From: Nocardia amamiensis
GTDB lineage: Bacteria; Actinomycetota; Actinomycetes; Mycobacteriales; Mycobacteriaceae
Assembly (NCBI RefSeq): GCF_015477605.1
Contig: NZ_JADLQX010000007.1
Span: forward strand, 186,001-250,000
Reading direction: 5' to 3'
Length of the DNA stretch: 64,000 nucleotides
The notes under the pieces: generated by a model
The model's input: the letters and a program-made list of their open reading frames with translations, nothing else
Told to the model about the DNA's origin: nothing
Databases searched by the model: none
Translations under genes and position numbers: made by a program
In this document: positions 1 through 8,713 of the stretch, piece after piece
Position numbering within the stretch: the stretch's first letter is position 1
Layout: each line of letters begins with the position of its first letter

Positions 1-403
1 CACGGATGTTGACCCGCAGCGCGATCCACACCCGTTGCAACGCCTCGGCCGAGCCGGAGTAGCGCACGTCCTCCGGCCGCGCCCCGCGCACCGATGCGAG
101 CGGGCCCTCGATCGCGCGGATCACGTCGGCGATGGAGATCTCGGACGCGGGCCTGGCCAGCCAGTAGCCGCCGTCCGGACCGCGCCTGCTGATCACCAGA
201 TCCGCGCGGCGCAGCTCGCCGAGCACCGACTCGAGCACCTTGGGCGGGATCCGCTGGGCGGTGGCGATGGCCTCGGCTTTGACCACCGGAGCGGCTTGCA
301 CCACAGGTGCACCGCCCCCGGCCACAGCGTGATTCAGCGGCGGCGCACTGGCGATCTCGAGCAGCGTCCGCACCGCGTAATCGATCTTCGCGGTGATGTG
401 CAC
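1..403 (-). CDS. Rrf2 family transcriptional regulator (3' end beyond window)
   Basis: The product begins MHITAKIDYAVRTLLEIA, the hallmark N-terminus of Rrf2 winged-helix regulators, and continues through the conserved stretch KVLESVLGELRRADLVISRRGPDGGY in the recognition-helix and wing region. I chose the GTG at 403 because it reproduces the usual family start. About 134 codons are visible before the left edge. No Cys cluster of the IscR/NsrR type appears in the visible part, but the region where such residues sit lies at or beyond the edge. The family binds DNA as a dimer; the target here cannot be told. Confidence 0.85.
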   Translation of the reverse strand, partial: MHITAKIDYAVRTLLEIASAPPLNHAVAGGGAPVVQAAPVVKAEAIATAQRIPPKVLESVLGELRRADLVISRRGPDGGYWLARPASEISIADVIRAIEGPLASVRGARPEDVRYSGSAEALQRVWIALRVNIR

Positions 404-442
404 AGCGGTGACTCCTGGCGTCCGGAGGTGGGTAGCTCGAAT

Positions 443-1036
443 CTACGCGGCGTCACCCGCGCCGAGCACAGAGGTTGCCGCGTCCAGCAGTGACGACTCG
501 ACCAGGGAGTCGTCCGCGCCCGGCACCAGTTCCTTGGAGATCAGCGCGACGCCGATCACCTCGAGCGCCGCGCACGCGCGCAGCTGCGCCTCCACGGTGG
601 CCTCCGGCCCGGCCAGCCAGGTGCGCAGGACCTGACTGGCGTCCATCAAGTCCGGGTAGCGGTCGGCCATGGCGTTGATGATCGCCACCGTGTCTCGTAC
701 GACCAGCGCACCGGCGTCACGGTGATGGATGAGACCCCGCAGATAGGTCCGCAGAACCTGGCGGATGCCGGCCGCGTCGTGCTGCACGTGGTCGAGCTCG
801 TCGGTCACCGACCGCATGTGATCGACGATCGGATCGATGATCGCCAAGAGCAGATCGAGCTTCGAGGCGTAGTGATAGTAGAGCGACGCCTTTGTGATTC
901 CTACCGCATCGGCGACCTCGCGCAGGCTCGTCTGCTCGAATCCTTTGGCCGCGAACAGCTTCACCGCGGCGTCGCGAATCGCAGCTTTAGTGCCTCCACC
1001 TGGGGAAACAGCGCCGGGTGTGTCACGGACAACCAT
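443..1036 (-). CDS. TetR/AcrR family transcriptional regulator
   Basis: This 197-aa protein has an N-terminal TetR helix-turn-helix at about residues 17-62 (IRDAAVKLFAAKGFEQTSLREVADAVGITKASLYYHY), followed by an all-helical ligand-binding domain typical of the family. It is divergent from the MMPL transporter gene at 1239. The ~200-bp spacer holds three inverted repeats, so it probably represses the transporter and itself. The inducer is unknown. The GTG/ATG start region is reasonable for the family because the HTH begins within 20 residues. Confidence 0.9.
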   Translation of the reverse strand: MVVRDTPGAVSPGGGTKAAIRDAAVKLFAAKGFEQTSLREVADAVGITKASLYYHYASKLDLLLAIIDPIVDHMRSVTDELDHVQHDAAGIRQVLRTYLRGLIHHRDAGALVVRDTVAIINAMADRYPDLMDASQVLRTWLAGPEATVEAQLRACAALEVIGVALISKELVPGADDSLVESSLLDAATSVLGAGDAA

Positions 1037-1087
1037 TGGAGAATCCTCTCATCACTCGCGCGCCGGGCGAACGCCACCCGCAAAATA

Positions 1088-1138
1088 GAGGTTGAACCTC
1101 CACTTACTTCCTAGGTAGTCTACCTACCGCACGGTAGG
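1088..1138. promoter_or_regulatory. Cluster of inverted repeats: likely TetR operator
   Basis: Three perfect palindromes lie in the divergent TetR/MMPL spacer. GAGGTT-g-AACCTC is at 1088-1100, TAGGTAG-t-CTACCTA at 1112-1126, and CCTACCG-ca-CGGTAGG at 1123-1138. The last two overlap. Palindromes of this size in a tetR-transporter spacer are the usual binding sites of the regulator. Which one is the true site is inference. Confidence 0.6.
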
Positions 1139-1238
1139 CAGAAAGCGTCAGTGGAGGCGGGGACATGCAGGGCGCCCCGCGAGTGCTGTCTACAGGCAGA
1201 ACCAGCACGGTCCCAGTCATCGCTAGGAGTAACCACTC

Positions 1239-3533
1239 GTGTCCGTTTACCTGTATAGATGGGGAAAGTTCGCTTTCCGCCGGAAATGGATAGTCCTTCC
1301 CGTCTGGCTCGTCTTGTTCGTGCTCCTCGGTGGCCTGGGCGCACAGCTCAGCAAGCCGATGACCAACGACTTCAGCATGCCGGACCTGCCATCCGCCCGT
1401 GCCAATGACATCCTCGACAAGCACTTCCCCGGCGCTTCCGACGCGTTCAAGTTCGACGCGGTCACCGGCATCTACGTCGTCGCCGCGCCCGAGGGGCAGA
1501 AGCTGACGGACCCGGCCAACCGCGCGGCGCTGGAAGCGTTCATCGCCAAGCTCGGCCAGTTCGACCTCATCGAGCACGGCAAGCCGATCACCAACCCGGT
1601 CGAGGCGGCCGACAAGATGGGCTGCCTGGCAACCCCCGACCCGGCGCAGTGCAGCGGCGCACCGCTGAACGTGCTCAGCAAGACCGCGCCGGAGACCGTG
1701 GCGGTGATCAACGTCCCGTTCACGATCAAGAAGTTCACCGACGTCACCGACGAGAATCGCGCCGCCGCGTACGACGTGGCCGCCGACGCCCGCAATGCCG
1801 GGCTCACGGTCGAGATGAGCGGCTCGATCGCGCAGAAGCAGGAGGCCCCCAGCGGCAAGTCCGAGTTGATCGGCATGGGCGTCGCGCTGGTCGTGATGAT
1901 CGTGGCGTTCGGCGCCATTGTCGCCGCGTTCGTGCCGATCGTCACCGCGATCATCGGCCTCGGCGCCGCCACCTCGGTGATCATGCTCGGCACCTCGGTG
2001 ATCGAGGTTCCCAGCTTCACCACGTTCCTCGCCTCGATGATCGGCATCGCGCTGTCCATCGACTACGCGCTGTTCATCGTGTCCAGGTACAAGCACGAAC
2101 TGGCGGTGCAGGATTCGCCGGAGGAGGCCGCGGGCACCGCGCTCGGCACGGCCGGCTCCGCGGTGGTGTTCGCCGGTCTGACGGTCATCATCGCGCTGGC
2201 CGGCCTCGGCATCGTCGGTGTCGAGTTCATGACCTTCATGGGCCTGGGTGGCGCGATCGCCGCCGGATTCGCGGTGCTCACCGCGATCACGCTGATGCCG
2301 GCGCTGCTCGGCGCGTTCGGCCGCTTCCTGTTCAAGCCGAAGCTGCCCGTGGTGGCCCAGCACGACCCCGAGGACGACACCTCGGTCACCAACGGCATGC
2401 GCTTCGGCAGGCTGATCGGCCGGGCGCCCTGGGCCGCGCTGATCCTCAGCGTCGCGGTGCTCGGTGCGCTCGCCGCCCCCGCGGCCGGACTGAACCTCGG
2501 CCTGCCCGGCGACGACAGCATGCCGAAGACCTCCACCATCCGTAAGGCCTACGAGCTGCGCACCGAAGGCTTCGGCGAGGGCAGCAACGGCGTGCTGAAC
2601 GTGGCCGCGGACTTGAGCGGCGTGCCCGCCGAGAACCGGGAGGCCGCGGTCAAGGCGCTGCGCGACAAGCTCGCGTCCTACCCCGACATGGACTATGTCA
2701 CCGAGCCGCAGTGGAGCGAGGACCAGCAGGGCGTGCTGCTGGACGGCGTGCCGAAGTCCGGACCCAACAACCAAGCCACCAAGGACCTGGTGCGCGACGC
2801 CAGGAACGCCGAGGGCCAGCTGAAGGCCGAGTACGGCATCGAATACGGCATCACCGGCACCACGGCGATCTACGCCGACGTGGACCACGTGCTGCTCAGC
2901 AAGATCGTGCCCTACCTGGCCATCGTGGCCGGCGCGGCGTTCGTCCTGCTGATCCTGGTGTTCCGGTCGATCCTGGTTCCGCTCACCGCGGCGCTCGGGT
3001 TCCTGCTGTCGATGGGCGCGACCTTCGGCGCGACCGTGCTGATCTTCCAGGAAGGCAAGCTCGGTCTGATCGAGGACCCGCATCCGCTGGTCAGCTTCCT
3101 GCCGATCATGCTGATCGGCCTGGTGTTCGGCCTCGCGATGGACTACCAGGTCTTCCTGGTGACCCGGATGCGCGAGGAGTTCGTGCACGGCAAGTCGGCC
3201 AAGGACGCGGTGGTCTCCGGCTACCACCACGGCGCGCGCGTGGTGACTTCGGCGGCGATCATCATGATCTCGGTGTTCGGTTCGTTCCTGCTGGAGAGCG
3301 ACGTGACGGCGAAGTCGTTCGGCTTCGCGCTGGCGGCGGGTGTGCTGCTGGACGCGTTCATCGTCCGCATGGTGCTGATCCCGTCGCTGCTGGTGCTGAT
3401 GGGCAAGTGGTCGTGGTGGATGCCGAAGTGGCTCGACCGGATCCTGCCCGACATCGACGTCGAAGGCTCGAAGCTGCGTGAGCTGCAGCAGCGTTCGGCC
3501 GAGACGGCGAAGGTGCCGGTCGGCGTCCGCTGA
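1239..3533 (+). CDS. MMPL family RND-type transporter
   Basis: This 764-aa inner-membrane protein has a first transmembrane helix at about 19-37, a large periplasmic loop (~40-200), a block of five to six helices (~205-380), a second loop and a second helix block (~550-730). Both halves carry the Asp-Tyr pair of proton-relay helices (near D275-Y276 and D635-Y636), as known for MmpL proteins. The GTG start has an AGGAG ribosome site 9 nt upstream. MMPL proteins export lipids or drugs with proton motive force. The substrate here is unknown. The divergent TetR gene suggests inducible efflux. A 12-bp terminator hairpin follows the stop. Confidence 0.92.
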   Translation: MSVYLYRWGKFAFRRKWIVLPVWLVLFVLLGGLGAQLSKPMTNDFSMPDLPSARANDILDKHFPGASDAFKFDAVTGIYVVAAPEGQKLTDPANRAALEAFIAKLGQFDLIEHGKPITNPVEAADKMGCLATPDPAQCSGAPLNVLSKTAPETVAVINVPFTIKKFTDVTDENRAAAYDVAADARNAGLTVEMSGSIAQKQEAPSGKSELIGMGVALVVMIVAFGAIVAAFVPIVTAIIGLGAATSVIMLGTSVIEVPSFTTFLASMIGIALSIDYALFIVSRYKHELAVQDSPEEAAGTALGTAGSAVVFAGLTVIIALAGLGIVGVEFMTFMGLGGAIAAGFAVLTAITLMPALLGAFGRFLFKPKLPVVAQHDPEDDTSVTNGMRFGRLIGRAPWAALILSVAVLGALAAPAAGLNLGLPGDDSMPKTSTIRKAYELRTEGFGEGSNGVLNVAADLSGVPAENREAAVKALRDKLASYPDMDYVTEPQWSEDQQGVLLDGVPKSGPNNQATKDLVRDARNAEGQLKAEYGIEYGITGTTAIYADVDHVLLSKIVPYLAIVAGAAFVLLILVFRSILVPLTAALGFLLSMGATFGATVLIFQEGKLGLIEDPHPLVSFLPIMLIGLVFGLAMDYQVFLVTRMREEFVHGKSAKDAVVSGYHHGARVVTSAAIIMISVFGSFLLESDVTAKSFGFALAAGVLLDAFIVRMVLIPSLLVLMGKWSWWMPKWLDRILPDIDVEGSKLRELQQRSAETAKVPVGVR

Positions 3534-3547
3534 TCCGGCAAGTGTTC

Positions 3548-3587
3548 ACTCGGCCCCGCACCCCGGACCTCGGGGGCGGGGCCGAGT
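3548..3587 (+). terminator. Terminator hairpin after the MMPL gene
   Basis: A perfect 12-bp stem pairs ACTCGGCCCCGC (3548-3559) with GCGGGGCCGAGT (3576-3587), and is followed by a short T-containing tail. It lies 15 nt after the MMPL stop and faces the convergent small-membrane-protein gene, so it may work in both directions. Confidence 0.7.
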
Positions 3588-3648
3588 TCGTTTCCCGGCC
3601 CGAGTCCGGGCCACACGTAGCCGATTCGTCCGGGCAAGCCGTGCGCGA

Positions 3649-3897
3649 TTACCCGCTGGGTTCCGGAAGTTCGCAGGCGCCGACCTTCGGATTCACGCCC
3701 ACGTAGTTGAGCGGTCCGGCCACCGCCGTCACCGCGATCGTGCCCCATCCAGCACAGTCGATCGGCGGCCCGCTGTCGAAATCGTGCCGCTGAGCGGCCG
3801 CGAGCAGCCCGATGGCCAGCCACATCAGCAGCAGGAACCCGAGAACTCGGGAGCCTGTTCCGCGCCGGTCCGGCGTGCGAGGTTCCTGGTCGCGCAT
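3649..3897 (-). CDS. Small single-span membrane protein, copy 1 (unknown function)
   Basis: This is an 82-aa protein. An Arg-rich cytosolic N-terminus (~1-18) is followed by one transmembrane helix (about 19-36, VLGFLLLMWLAIGLLAAA) and a short external domain with two Cys and the motif GPLNYVGVNPKV. An AAGGAA ribosome site precedes the ATG. It is clearly paralogous to the protein at 4151-4366: both share AAQR, DSGP, CAG, GTIAVT, AGPLNY and GVNPKV in the same order. The two conserved cysteines could form a disulphide. I do not recognise a characterised family, and no function is proposed. Confidence 0.75.
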   Translation of the reverse strand: MRDQEPRTPDRRGTGSRVLGFLLLMWLAIGLLAAAQRHDFDSGPPIDCAGWGTIAVTAVAGPLNYVGVNPKVGACELPEPSG

Positions 3898-4150
3898 CTC
3901 ATCGGTTCCTTCCGTGCTCCCCGAGAGCGGGATACCCGGAATTTCCGACAGCTACCTTTCCAAACCGCTGGCCGACAAGCTATTCACCATTCTCAGCAAA
4001 GATTCAGTTCACTCCGCACGTGGCGTCGGTCGAGATGCGATGGCCCCGGCATCGTCCGGCTCGGGACGCGCACGACGTTTGAGAGACCTGACTGTTGACG
4101 GCCGGGCGGGGTACCCGCCCGGCCATCGTCGGTCACCGTCACCCGGCCGA

Positions 4151-4366
4151 CTACGGGCTCGGTTGCGGCACATTGCAATCCGCGACCTTCGGGTTCACGC
4201 CCATGTAGTTGAGCGGTCCCGCGATGACCGTGACGGCGATCGTGCCGAAGCCGGCGCAGTTCACCGGCCCACTGTCGAAATAGTTGCGTTGTGCTGCGGC
4301 GATCACGCCGATCAGCAACCAGATCAATACGATGACACTTCCGATTCTCATGGTTCTCTCGCGCAT
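4151..4366 (-). CDS. Small single-span membrane protein, copy 2 (unknown function)
   Basis: This ~71-aa paralogue of the 3649-3897 protein has an N-terminal transmembrane helix (IGSVIVLIWLLIGVIAAA), then AQRNYFDSGP, a conserved Cys pair, and AGPLNYMGVNPKV near the C-terminus. The start is uncertain between ATGs at 4369, 4366 and 4351; the last has GAGAG 4 nt upstream. The Arg-rich N-terminal tail of copy 1 is mostly absent. The two genes lie in tandem on the minus strand with ~250 bp between them, which fits a local duplication. Confidence 0.7.
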   Translation of the reverse strand: MRERTMRIGSVIVLIWLLIGVIAAAQRNYFDSGPVNCAGFGTIAVTVIAGPLNYMGVNPKVADCNVPQPSP

Positions 4367-4531
4367 CATTCCCGCGTGGACTGTTCGACGCTGCATTCGC
4401 GTCACATCCTTCCGCACTTCCGTATCGGGCGTATACCCGCGATCGCACTGAATATCCGCCCCCAGAAGGACATTTCTCGAGCGGTTCACCAGGCCGGCAA
4501 CCTCGCAGGACCACTGGTAGCTTCGGTATGC

Positions 4532-4819
4532 ATGGCATCGGTGTTGCAGTGGTCGATTCCCGGCTGGGTGATCCTCCTCGTGCTCGTCGCGGTCTACGAA
4601 TTGACCGTGAACAAACGACGCAAGCGCCGCCGCACCCCCATCTCCGGCACGTTCACCGATGAGTTCACCGCGATGTTCTACGGCACCAAGCGCCTGGAGC
4701 TCGACCATCGCGAATCGGTGTCCATGCTGCGTGACGAGCAGGAGCAAGGCGCGCCGCCGCTGGTCGGCCTCGACTTCGACCGCCGCACCGTCGTCCTGCG
4801 CAAGGACGAGCACCGGTAG
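4532..4819 (+). CDS. DUF6191-like small membrane protein
   Basis: This 95-aa protein has an N-terminal transmembrane helix (about residues 12-25), a strongly basic stretch (KRRKRRR), then a soluble domain with DEFTAMFYGTKRLELDHR, RDEQEQGAPPLVGLDFDR and a charged end. The layout and the GTKR...GAPP...D-D motifs match a small actinobacterial family that I recall as DUF6191; the name is from memory. The ATG at 4532 places the helix at the N-terminus. The function is unknown. Confidence 0.7.
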   Translation: MASVLQWSIPGWVILLVLVAVYELTVNKRRKRRRTPISGTFTDEFTAMFYGTKRLELDHRESVSMLRDEQEQGAPPLVGLDFDRRTVVLRKDEHR

Positions 4820-4889
4820 CGAGTTGTGTTGCCGCATAAAAGTAGCCGCAGATAGAGCGGGCACGGCATCGGTCGGCCAGAATGGGTCC

Positions 4890-5213
4890 ATGCGAGGCTC
4901 GATGGGTGCGAAGTGGCAGCGGTTCGGCGAACATCTCGAGTCCGCGCCGGGGCGGCTGTCGAGCGGAATCCGGCGAGCCCTGCGGGCCAAAGCCGCGGGC
5001 GGGGCGGAATCGGGCGAGGAGGCGACACCGGAGCTGGCCGCGTTCGCCGATCTGGTGGCGAACCGGTCCTACCGGGTCACCGAGCAGACCATCGCGGCAC
5101 TGAAGGCGGCCGGGCACAGCGACGACGAGATCTTCGAGGCGGCCGCGGTCGCCGCATACGGGGCGGCCGATCGCCGCTACCGGGCGGCGCGCCTGGCCTG
5201 GGAGGAACGCTGA
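4890..5213 (+). CDS. Small helical protein resembling half a CMD domain
   Basis: The 107-aa product has a basic N-terminal part and a helical second half (AFADLVANRSYRVTEQTIAALKAAGHSDDEIFEAAAVAAYGAADRRY). This resembles the helix pair at the end of carboxymuconolactone decarboxylase (CMD/AhpD) domains but lacks a CxxC motif. Its stop (5211-5213) is one base before the ATG of the CMD gene at 5215, so the two are translationally coupled and probably act together. The ATG at 4890 was chosen; ATG 4902 is also possible. The CMD link is an inference from the residue pattern and the coupling. Confidence 0.7.
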   Translation: MRGSMGAKWQRFGEHLESAPGRLSSGIRRALRAKAAGGAESGEEATPELAAFADLVANRSYRVTEQTIAALKAAGHSDDEIFEAAAVAAYGAADRRYRAARLAWEER

Positions 5214-5214
5214 A

Positions 5215-5832
5215 ATGTGGCTCGAAGCAGTGAAATCCGGACACGACCGGCCGACCAAGTTCGTGCTGTGGACGATGCGGCGGTTCAGCGGCGTCGAGGT
5301 ACCCGCGGTACTGAAGGTGCTGTTCTACCGGCATCGGTTCTTCGGTTCGCCGCTGTCGGATCTGATTCAGGACGCGATGCGCGGACCGTCTTACTGGACC
5401 GTCGCCGAACGCGAGATCTTCGCGACGCAGACCTCCCAGGCCAACGAGTGCCCGTTCTGCGCGACCTCCCACGAGGCCATCGCGGGCGCGTACGTAGATG
5501 CCGACGTGGTGACCCGCGCTTTGGCCGATGGCGCCGACTCCCCGCTGCGCCCCGAAGCGCGCGTCATGCTCGGCTTCCTGACGAAAATGGCCCGTGATCC
5601 GGACGGGCTGACCGCCGAGGACGCCGCGCTGGTGCGTCTGGCGGGCGTTTCCGAGGAAGCGTTCGAGGAGGCGGTCTGGGTGGGAACCTGTTTCAACGTG
5701 ATCAACCGGATGATGAACACCGTCGGAGCCGGTCCTCTGGACGGGAAGCAACGCCCGCTGAGCGCGCGATTCATCAAGCTCGTCGGCTACCGCATGCCTC
5801 CGCCGGTGACGTTGTTCTCCCGCGGCGTCTGA
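5215..5832 (+). CDS. Carboxymuconolactone decarboxylase / AhpD-like family protein
   Basis: This 205-aa helical protein carries the redox motif CPFCATSHEA, i.e. CxxC followed three residues later by His, which defines AhpD-type peroxidase-like members of the CMD family. After it come helices with PLRPEARVMLGFLTKMARDP and a C-terminal NVINRMMNTVG segment typical of the longer peroxidase-related subgroup. Such proteins reduce hydroperoxides using a disulphide relay; the true substrate is not known. It is coupled to the small CMD-like gene just upstream. Confidence 0.85.
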   Translation: MWLEAVKSGHDRPTKFVLWTMRRFSGVEVPAVLKVLFYRHRFFGSPLSDLIQDAMRGPSYWTVAEREIFATQTSQANECPFCATSHEAIAGAYVDADVVTRALADGADSPLRPEARVMLGFLTKMARDPDGLTAEDAALVRLAGVSEEAFEEAVWVGTCFNVINRMMNTVGAGPLDGKQRPLSARFIKLVGYRMPPPVTLFSRGV

Positions 5833-5886
5833 CTCCATTTCCGCCGATCCGCTGCCGCGCGGATTGATTTGTGTTCTCCTCGTGGA

Positions 5887-7290
5887 GTGAGCCAAGTCCA
5901 CTTGGGGCACATTTTTCATATCGCCGGTAGTCCCGTTACCGGCGAAGTTGCCGACGCGCTGGTCGCCGAGCCGGACGGGGCGCTGGTAATCGACGACGGC
6001 GGGCGCATCGCATACTGCGGAAACAGAGCTGATATTCCGGCCGGCTACCGCGCCGAAAAAGTGTTCGATCATCGCCCGGGATTCCTGCTGCCGGGGTTCG
6101 TCGACACCCATATTCATTTCCCGCAGACCTTCGCAGGCGACGCGTACGGCGGCGGTCAACTGCTGGAGTGGCTCGAACGGTGCATCTATCCCGCGGAATC
6201 TCGTTTCGCCGAACCGGAATTCGCGCAATTGGCGGCCACGGAATTCTGCGAGCGACGCGTCGCGGCGGGCACCACGGCGGCGATGGTCTTCGGCTCCGCC
6301 TTTCCCCATGCGCAAGACGCACTGTTCGCCGAGACGCAGCGGCGCGGTCTGCGAATGGTCAGCGGCCGCGGCATCCAAACGACAGGGGAGAAGTCGGCGG
6401 CGCCGCTGCTCACCACCGAGGACGACGCCATCCGGCTGACCGGCGAGGAAATCGGCAAATGGCACGCGGCCGATACCGGCGATGTCGGCACGGCATTGCT
6501 GCATGTGGCCGTCGTACCGCGTTTCTCGCTCGCGGTCACCCGCGAGACGTTGAAAAACCTTGGTGAACTGTACGATTCGGTGCGCGACCGTGGCGTCTAC
6601 TTCCACAGCCATCTCAACGAGAACAACCGCCCGGGAACCGGGGAGGTCGACAGCACCAAGCAGGCGTACGACGTGGCCACCTACCTGGACACCTACGACG
6701 GGAAGTTCCTCCCGGGATCGGCCGAGGGCGGCAAGAGCCTGCTCGGCAGGCGCAGCATCCTGGCCCACTGTGTGCACTGCCAGGACGTGGAGCTGCGGCG
6801 GATGGCCGAGACCGGCACGTCGATCGCGCACTGCCCGGTGTCTCAGCAGTTCCTCGGATCCGGCACGATGCCGTGGAAGCGGACGATCGCTTCGGGCGTC
6901 ACCGTGGCCGCGGGCACGGATTTCGGTGGCGGCGACGAATGGCTGATCCCCCAGGTGCTGTCGGCCGCGTTCAAAGTGCACATCTCCGAACCGGGCGAAG
7001 ACGGGGTGTCGATGCATCCGGCGGAAATGCTCTTCACCGGCACGCTGGCGGGCGCGCGGGCCCTGGATATGGAAAGCAGGTTCGGGAACTTCGACCTCGG
7101 CAAGGAAGCCGATTTCGTCGTGGTCGATCCGGCTCGGGTTCCGTCGCTGGAAAGCGCGCTGGCACAGGGGATCCGTTCCGAAGACTCCGCGTTGGCACGG
7201 GATCAGACGTTGTTCGCACTGCTGATGGGTCTCCGCGAGCCCGCGATCGCCGAGGTTTATGTGCGGGGTCGCCGCATCGACCTCCACTAG
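5887..7290 (+). CDS. guaD: Guanine deaminase (amidohydrolase superfamily)
   Basis: This 467-aa metal-dependent hydrolase converts guanine to xanthine and ammonia in purine salvage. The signature PGFVDTHIHFPQ places the metal ligands at H75 and H77. Further ligands are seen in YFHSHLNEN, the LAHCVH segment and the Asp of VAAGTDFGGG. Length and motif order fit bacterial GuaD. I prefer the GTG at 5887 (MSQVHLGHIF); a TTG at 5869 would add six residues. The next gene starts 10 nt downstream, so the two are probably co-transcribed. Confidence 0.9.
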   Translation: MSQVHLGHIFHIAGSPVTGEVADALVAEPDGALVIDDGGRIAYCGNRADIPAGYRAEKVFDHRPGFLLPGFVDTHIHFPQTFAGDAYGGGQLLEWLERCIYPAESRFAEPEFAQLAATEFCERRVAAGTTAAMVFGSAFPHAQDALFAETQRRGLRMVSGRGIQTTGEKSAAPLLTTEDDAIRLTGEEIGKWHAADTGDVGTALLHVAVVPRFSLAVTRETLKNLGELYDSVRDRGVYFHSHLNENNRPGTGEVDSTKQAYDVATYLDTYDGKFLPGSAEGGKSLLGRRSILAHCVHCQDVELRRMAETGTSIAHCPVSQQFLGSGTMPWKRTIASGVTVAAGTDFGGGDEWLIPQVLSAAFKVHISEPGEDGVSMHPAEMLFTGTLAGARALDMESRFGNFDLGKEADFVVVDPARVPSLESALAQGIRSEDSALARDQTLFALLMGLREPAIAEVYVRGRRIDLH

Positions 7291-7299
7291 AAGCCGTCC

Positions 7300-8253
7300 A
7301 TGAACGCTGCCGCGACCGCCGTCATTTTCTTCCACCATCCCGTCGACGACGCGGGTTTCCAATCCTGGTTGGCACGGACCGCCGAACTCGCCGAGGCCGC
7401 CGACGGATTCGTGTATTCCGCCATTGCGGTGACCGAAGATCCCCGGCTGGAGCCGGCTTTCAGCGTCACTTTTCGATCCGAGGAATTGCTGCACCACTTC
7501 CTGGACTCGACCGAGCGAGCACGCTCGCTGAGCGAAGGCGAGTCGCTCGGATTTCGCCGCAAGAGCTCGGACCTGATCATCGTCGAAGGAGAATCGCCGC
7601 CACCAGGAATCGGGGTATTCCGGCACCGCGTCGCCCACGGTAAAGAAGCCGAATTCGCGGCAACCGAAGCGCGGCTTGTCGCGGTGAGTTCCGGGTTTCC
7701 GGGATTCGAGGGCGCCGCCCTCTTCCCGTCCGGCGAGAGCGGGCGCTGGTTCTCGGTGCTCCGGTTCCGGACGGGAGCCCAGCTGTCGGATTGGATGCGC
7801 TCGGAAGAGCGCGCCGCCGCCTTGCCGGAGTTGCGCGCGAAACTGACCGAGGACTTCACCGTGGACGCGCAAACCACGCCGTTCGGGTCCACGGTGCGGA
7901 CGGTCGACGGCAAGACCCGGATGACGCCGACGTGGAAGACGGCCATGCTGGTGCTGCTTGTGCTGTATCCGACGGTGATGACGCTGTCGCGATTCCTGGG
8001 GCCGGTGCTGGACCGGATGGGAGCGCAGCCGTGGCTGGCGATGTGGCTGAGCCAGATCGTCAGCGTCGGGCTGATGAGCTATTTCCTGTCACCGGCGGTC
8101 GCGGCGCGATTCCGGCGCTGGCTCGATCCGATCGACGGTGCGGGTTTCCGGGTCAGCACGGCAGGTGCCGCGGTCATCGTCGTGCTCTACGGGCTGACGC
8201 TGCTGCTGTTTGCTTCGGTGCAATGGCTGCAGTACTGGGACTACGACCAGTGA
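7300..8253 (+). CDS. ABM-domain protein with C-terminal membrane anchor
   Basis: The 317-aa product has two tandem ferredoxin-like halves of the antibiotic-biosynthesis-monooxygenase type (~1-95 and ~100-195). These are followed by three predicted transmembrane helices (about residues 208-228, 240-262 and 285-310). This layout matches the uncharacterised COG3224-type proteins. Its biochemical role is not known. It follows guaD by 9 nt on the same strand, but a purine link is not established. Confidence 0.8.
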   Translation: MNAAATAVIFFHHPVDDAGFQSWLARTAELAEAADGFVYSAIAVTEDPRLEPAFSVTFRSEELLHHFLDSTERARSLSEGESLGFRRKSSDLIIVEGESPPPGIGVFRHRVAHGKEAEFAATEARLVAVSSGFPGFEGAALFPSGESGRWFSVLRFRTGAQLSDWMRSEERAAALPELRAKLTEDFTVDAQTTPFGSTVRTVDGKTRMTPTWKTAMLVLLVLYPTVMTLSRFLGPVLDRMGAQPWLAMWLSQIVSVGLMSYFLSPAVAARFRRWLDPIDGAGFRVSTAGAAVIVVLYGLTLLLFASVQWLQYWDYDQ

Positions 8254-8257
8254 GCCG

Positions 8258-8713
8258 TCAGGACAGGTCGAGATGCCGGTTCATCGACATCGCCTCGTCC
8301 GCCAGCTCGGCCAGCTCGATCACCGTGACGCCTGCCTGCTGGAGTTTTTCCACGCCGACGCAATTCGCGACGAACGTCGACGGCTCCCGCCACGCGATCA
8401 CCACCACCGGTATGCCGGCCCGCAGTATCCGGTCGGTGCAGGGCAGCCGGGTCTTGGTGCCGCGCTCCGAGCATGGCTCCAGCGTGCTGTAGAGCGTGGC
8501 CCGCGCCAATCGGGAGTCGTCCGCGTCGAGCTTGTTCAGCGCGGCCTCCTCGGCGTGCTCCTTCGGGTCGGTCTCGCGGGAGTATCCGGCCGAGATCTCC
8601 GCGCCGTCGGCGACGATCACCGCGCCCACCGAGAACGCGCCCTCCACCACCGGGCACAGGCGCGCGAACTCGATGGCCCGCCGCATCCAGTAGTGATGGT
8701 CGGCTCCGGTCAC
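8258..8713 (-). CDS. Cytidine/deoxycytidylate-type deaminase (RibD-N-like)
   Basis: This 151-aa zinc deaminase has the first ligand motif HAEEAAL and the second LEPCSERGTKTRLPC. The Cys spacing in the second motif is longer than in TadA and is like that of RibD-type pyrimidine deaminases. I chose the GTG at 8713 because a full AAGGAGG lies 7 nt upstream; an ATG at 8749 in the same frame has no such site. The substrate could be a riboflavin intermediate, a nucleoside or a base analogue. Its 3' end meets the convergent ABM gene 4 bp away. Confidence 0.82.
   Translation of the reverse strand: MTGADHHYWMRRAIEFARLCPVVEGAFSVGAVIVADGAEISAGYSRETDPKEHAEEAALNKLDADDSRLARATLYSTLEPCSERGTKTRLPCTDRILRAGIPVVVIAWREPSTFVANCVGVEKLQQAGVTVIELAELADEAMSMNRHLDLS

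Noticed and set aside
1104-3230. Long open frame (708 codons) on the minus strand
   Set aside because: It runs antisense to the MMPL gene and is His/Arg/Asp-rich low-complexity text typical of the reversed frame of GC-rich genes.
5077-7872. Open frame of 931 codons on the minus strand
   Set aside because: It is antisense to the CMD, guanine deaminase and ABM genes, all of which have clear family motifs on the plus strand.
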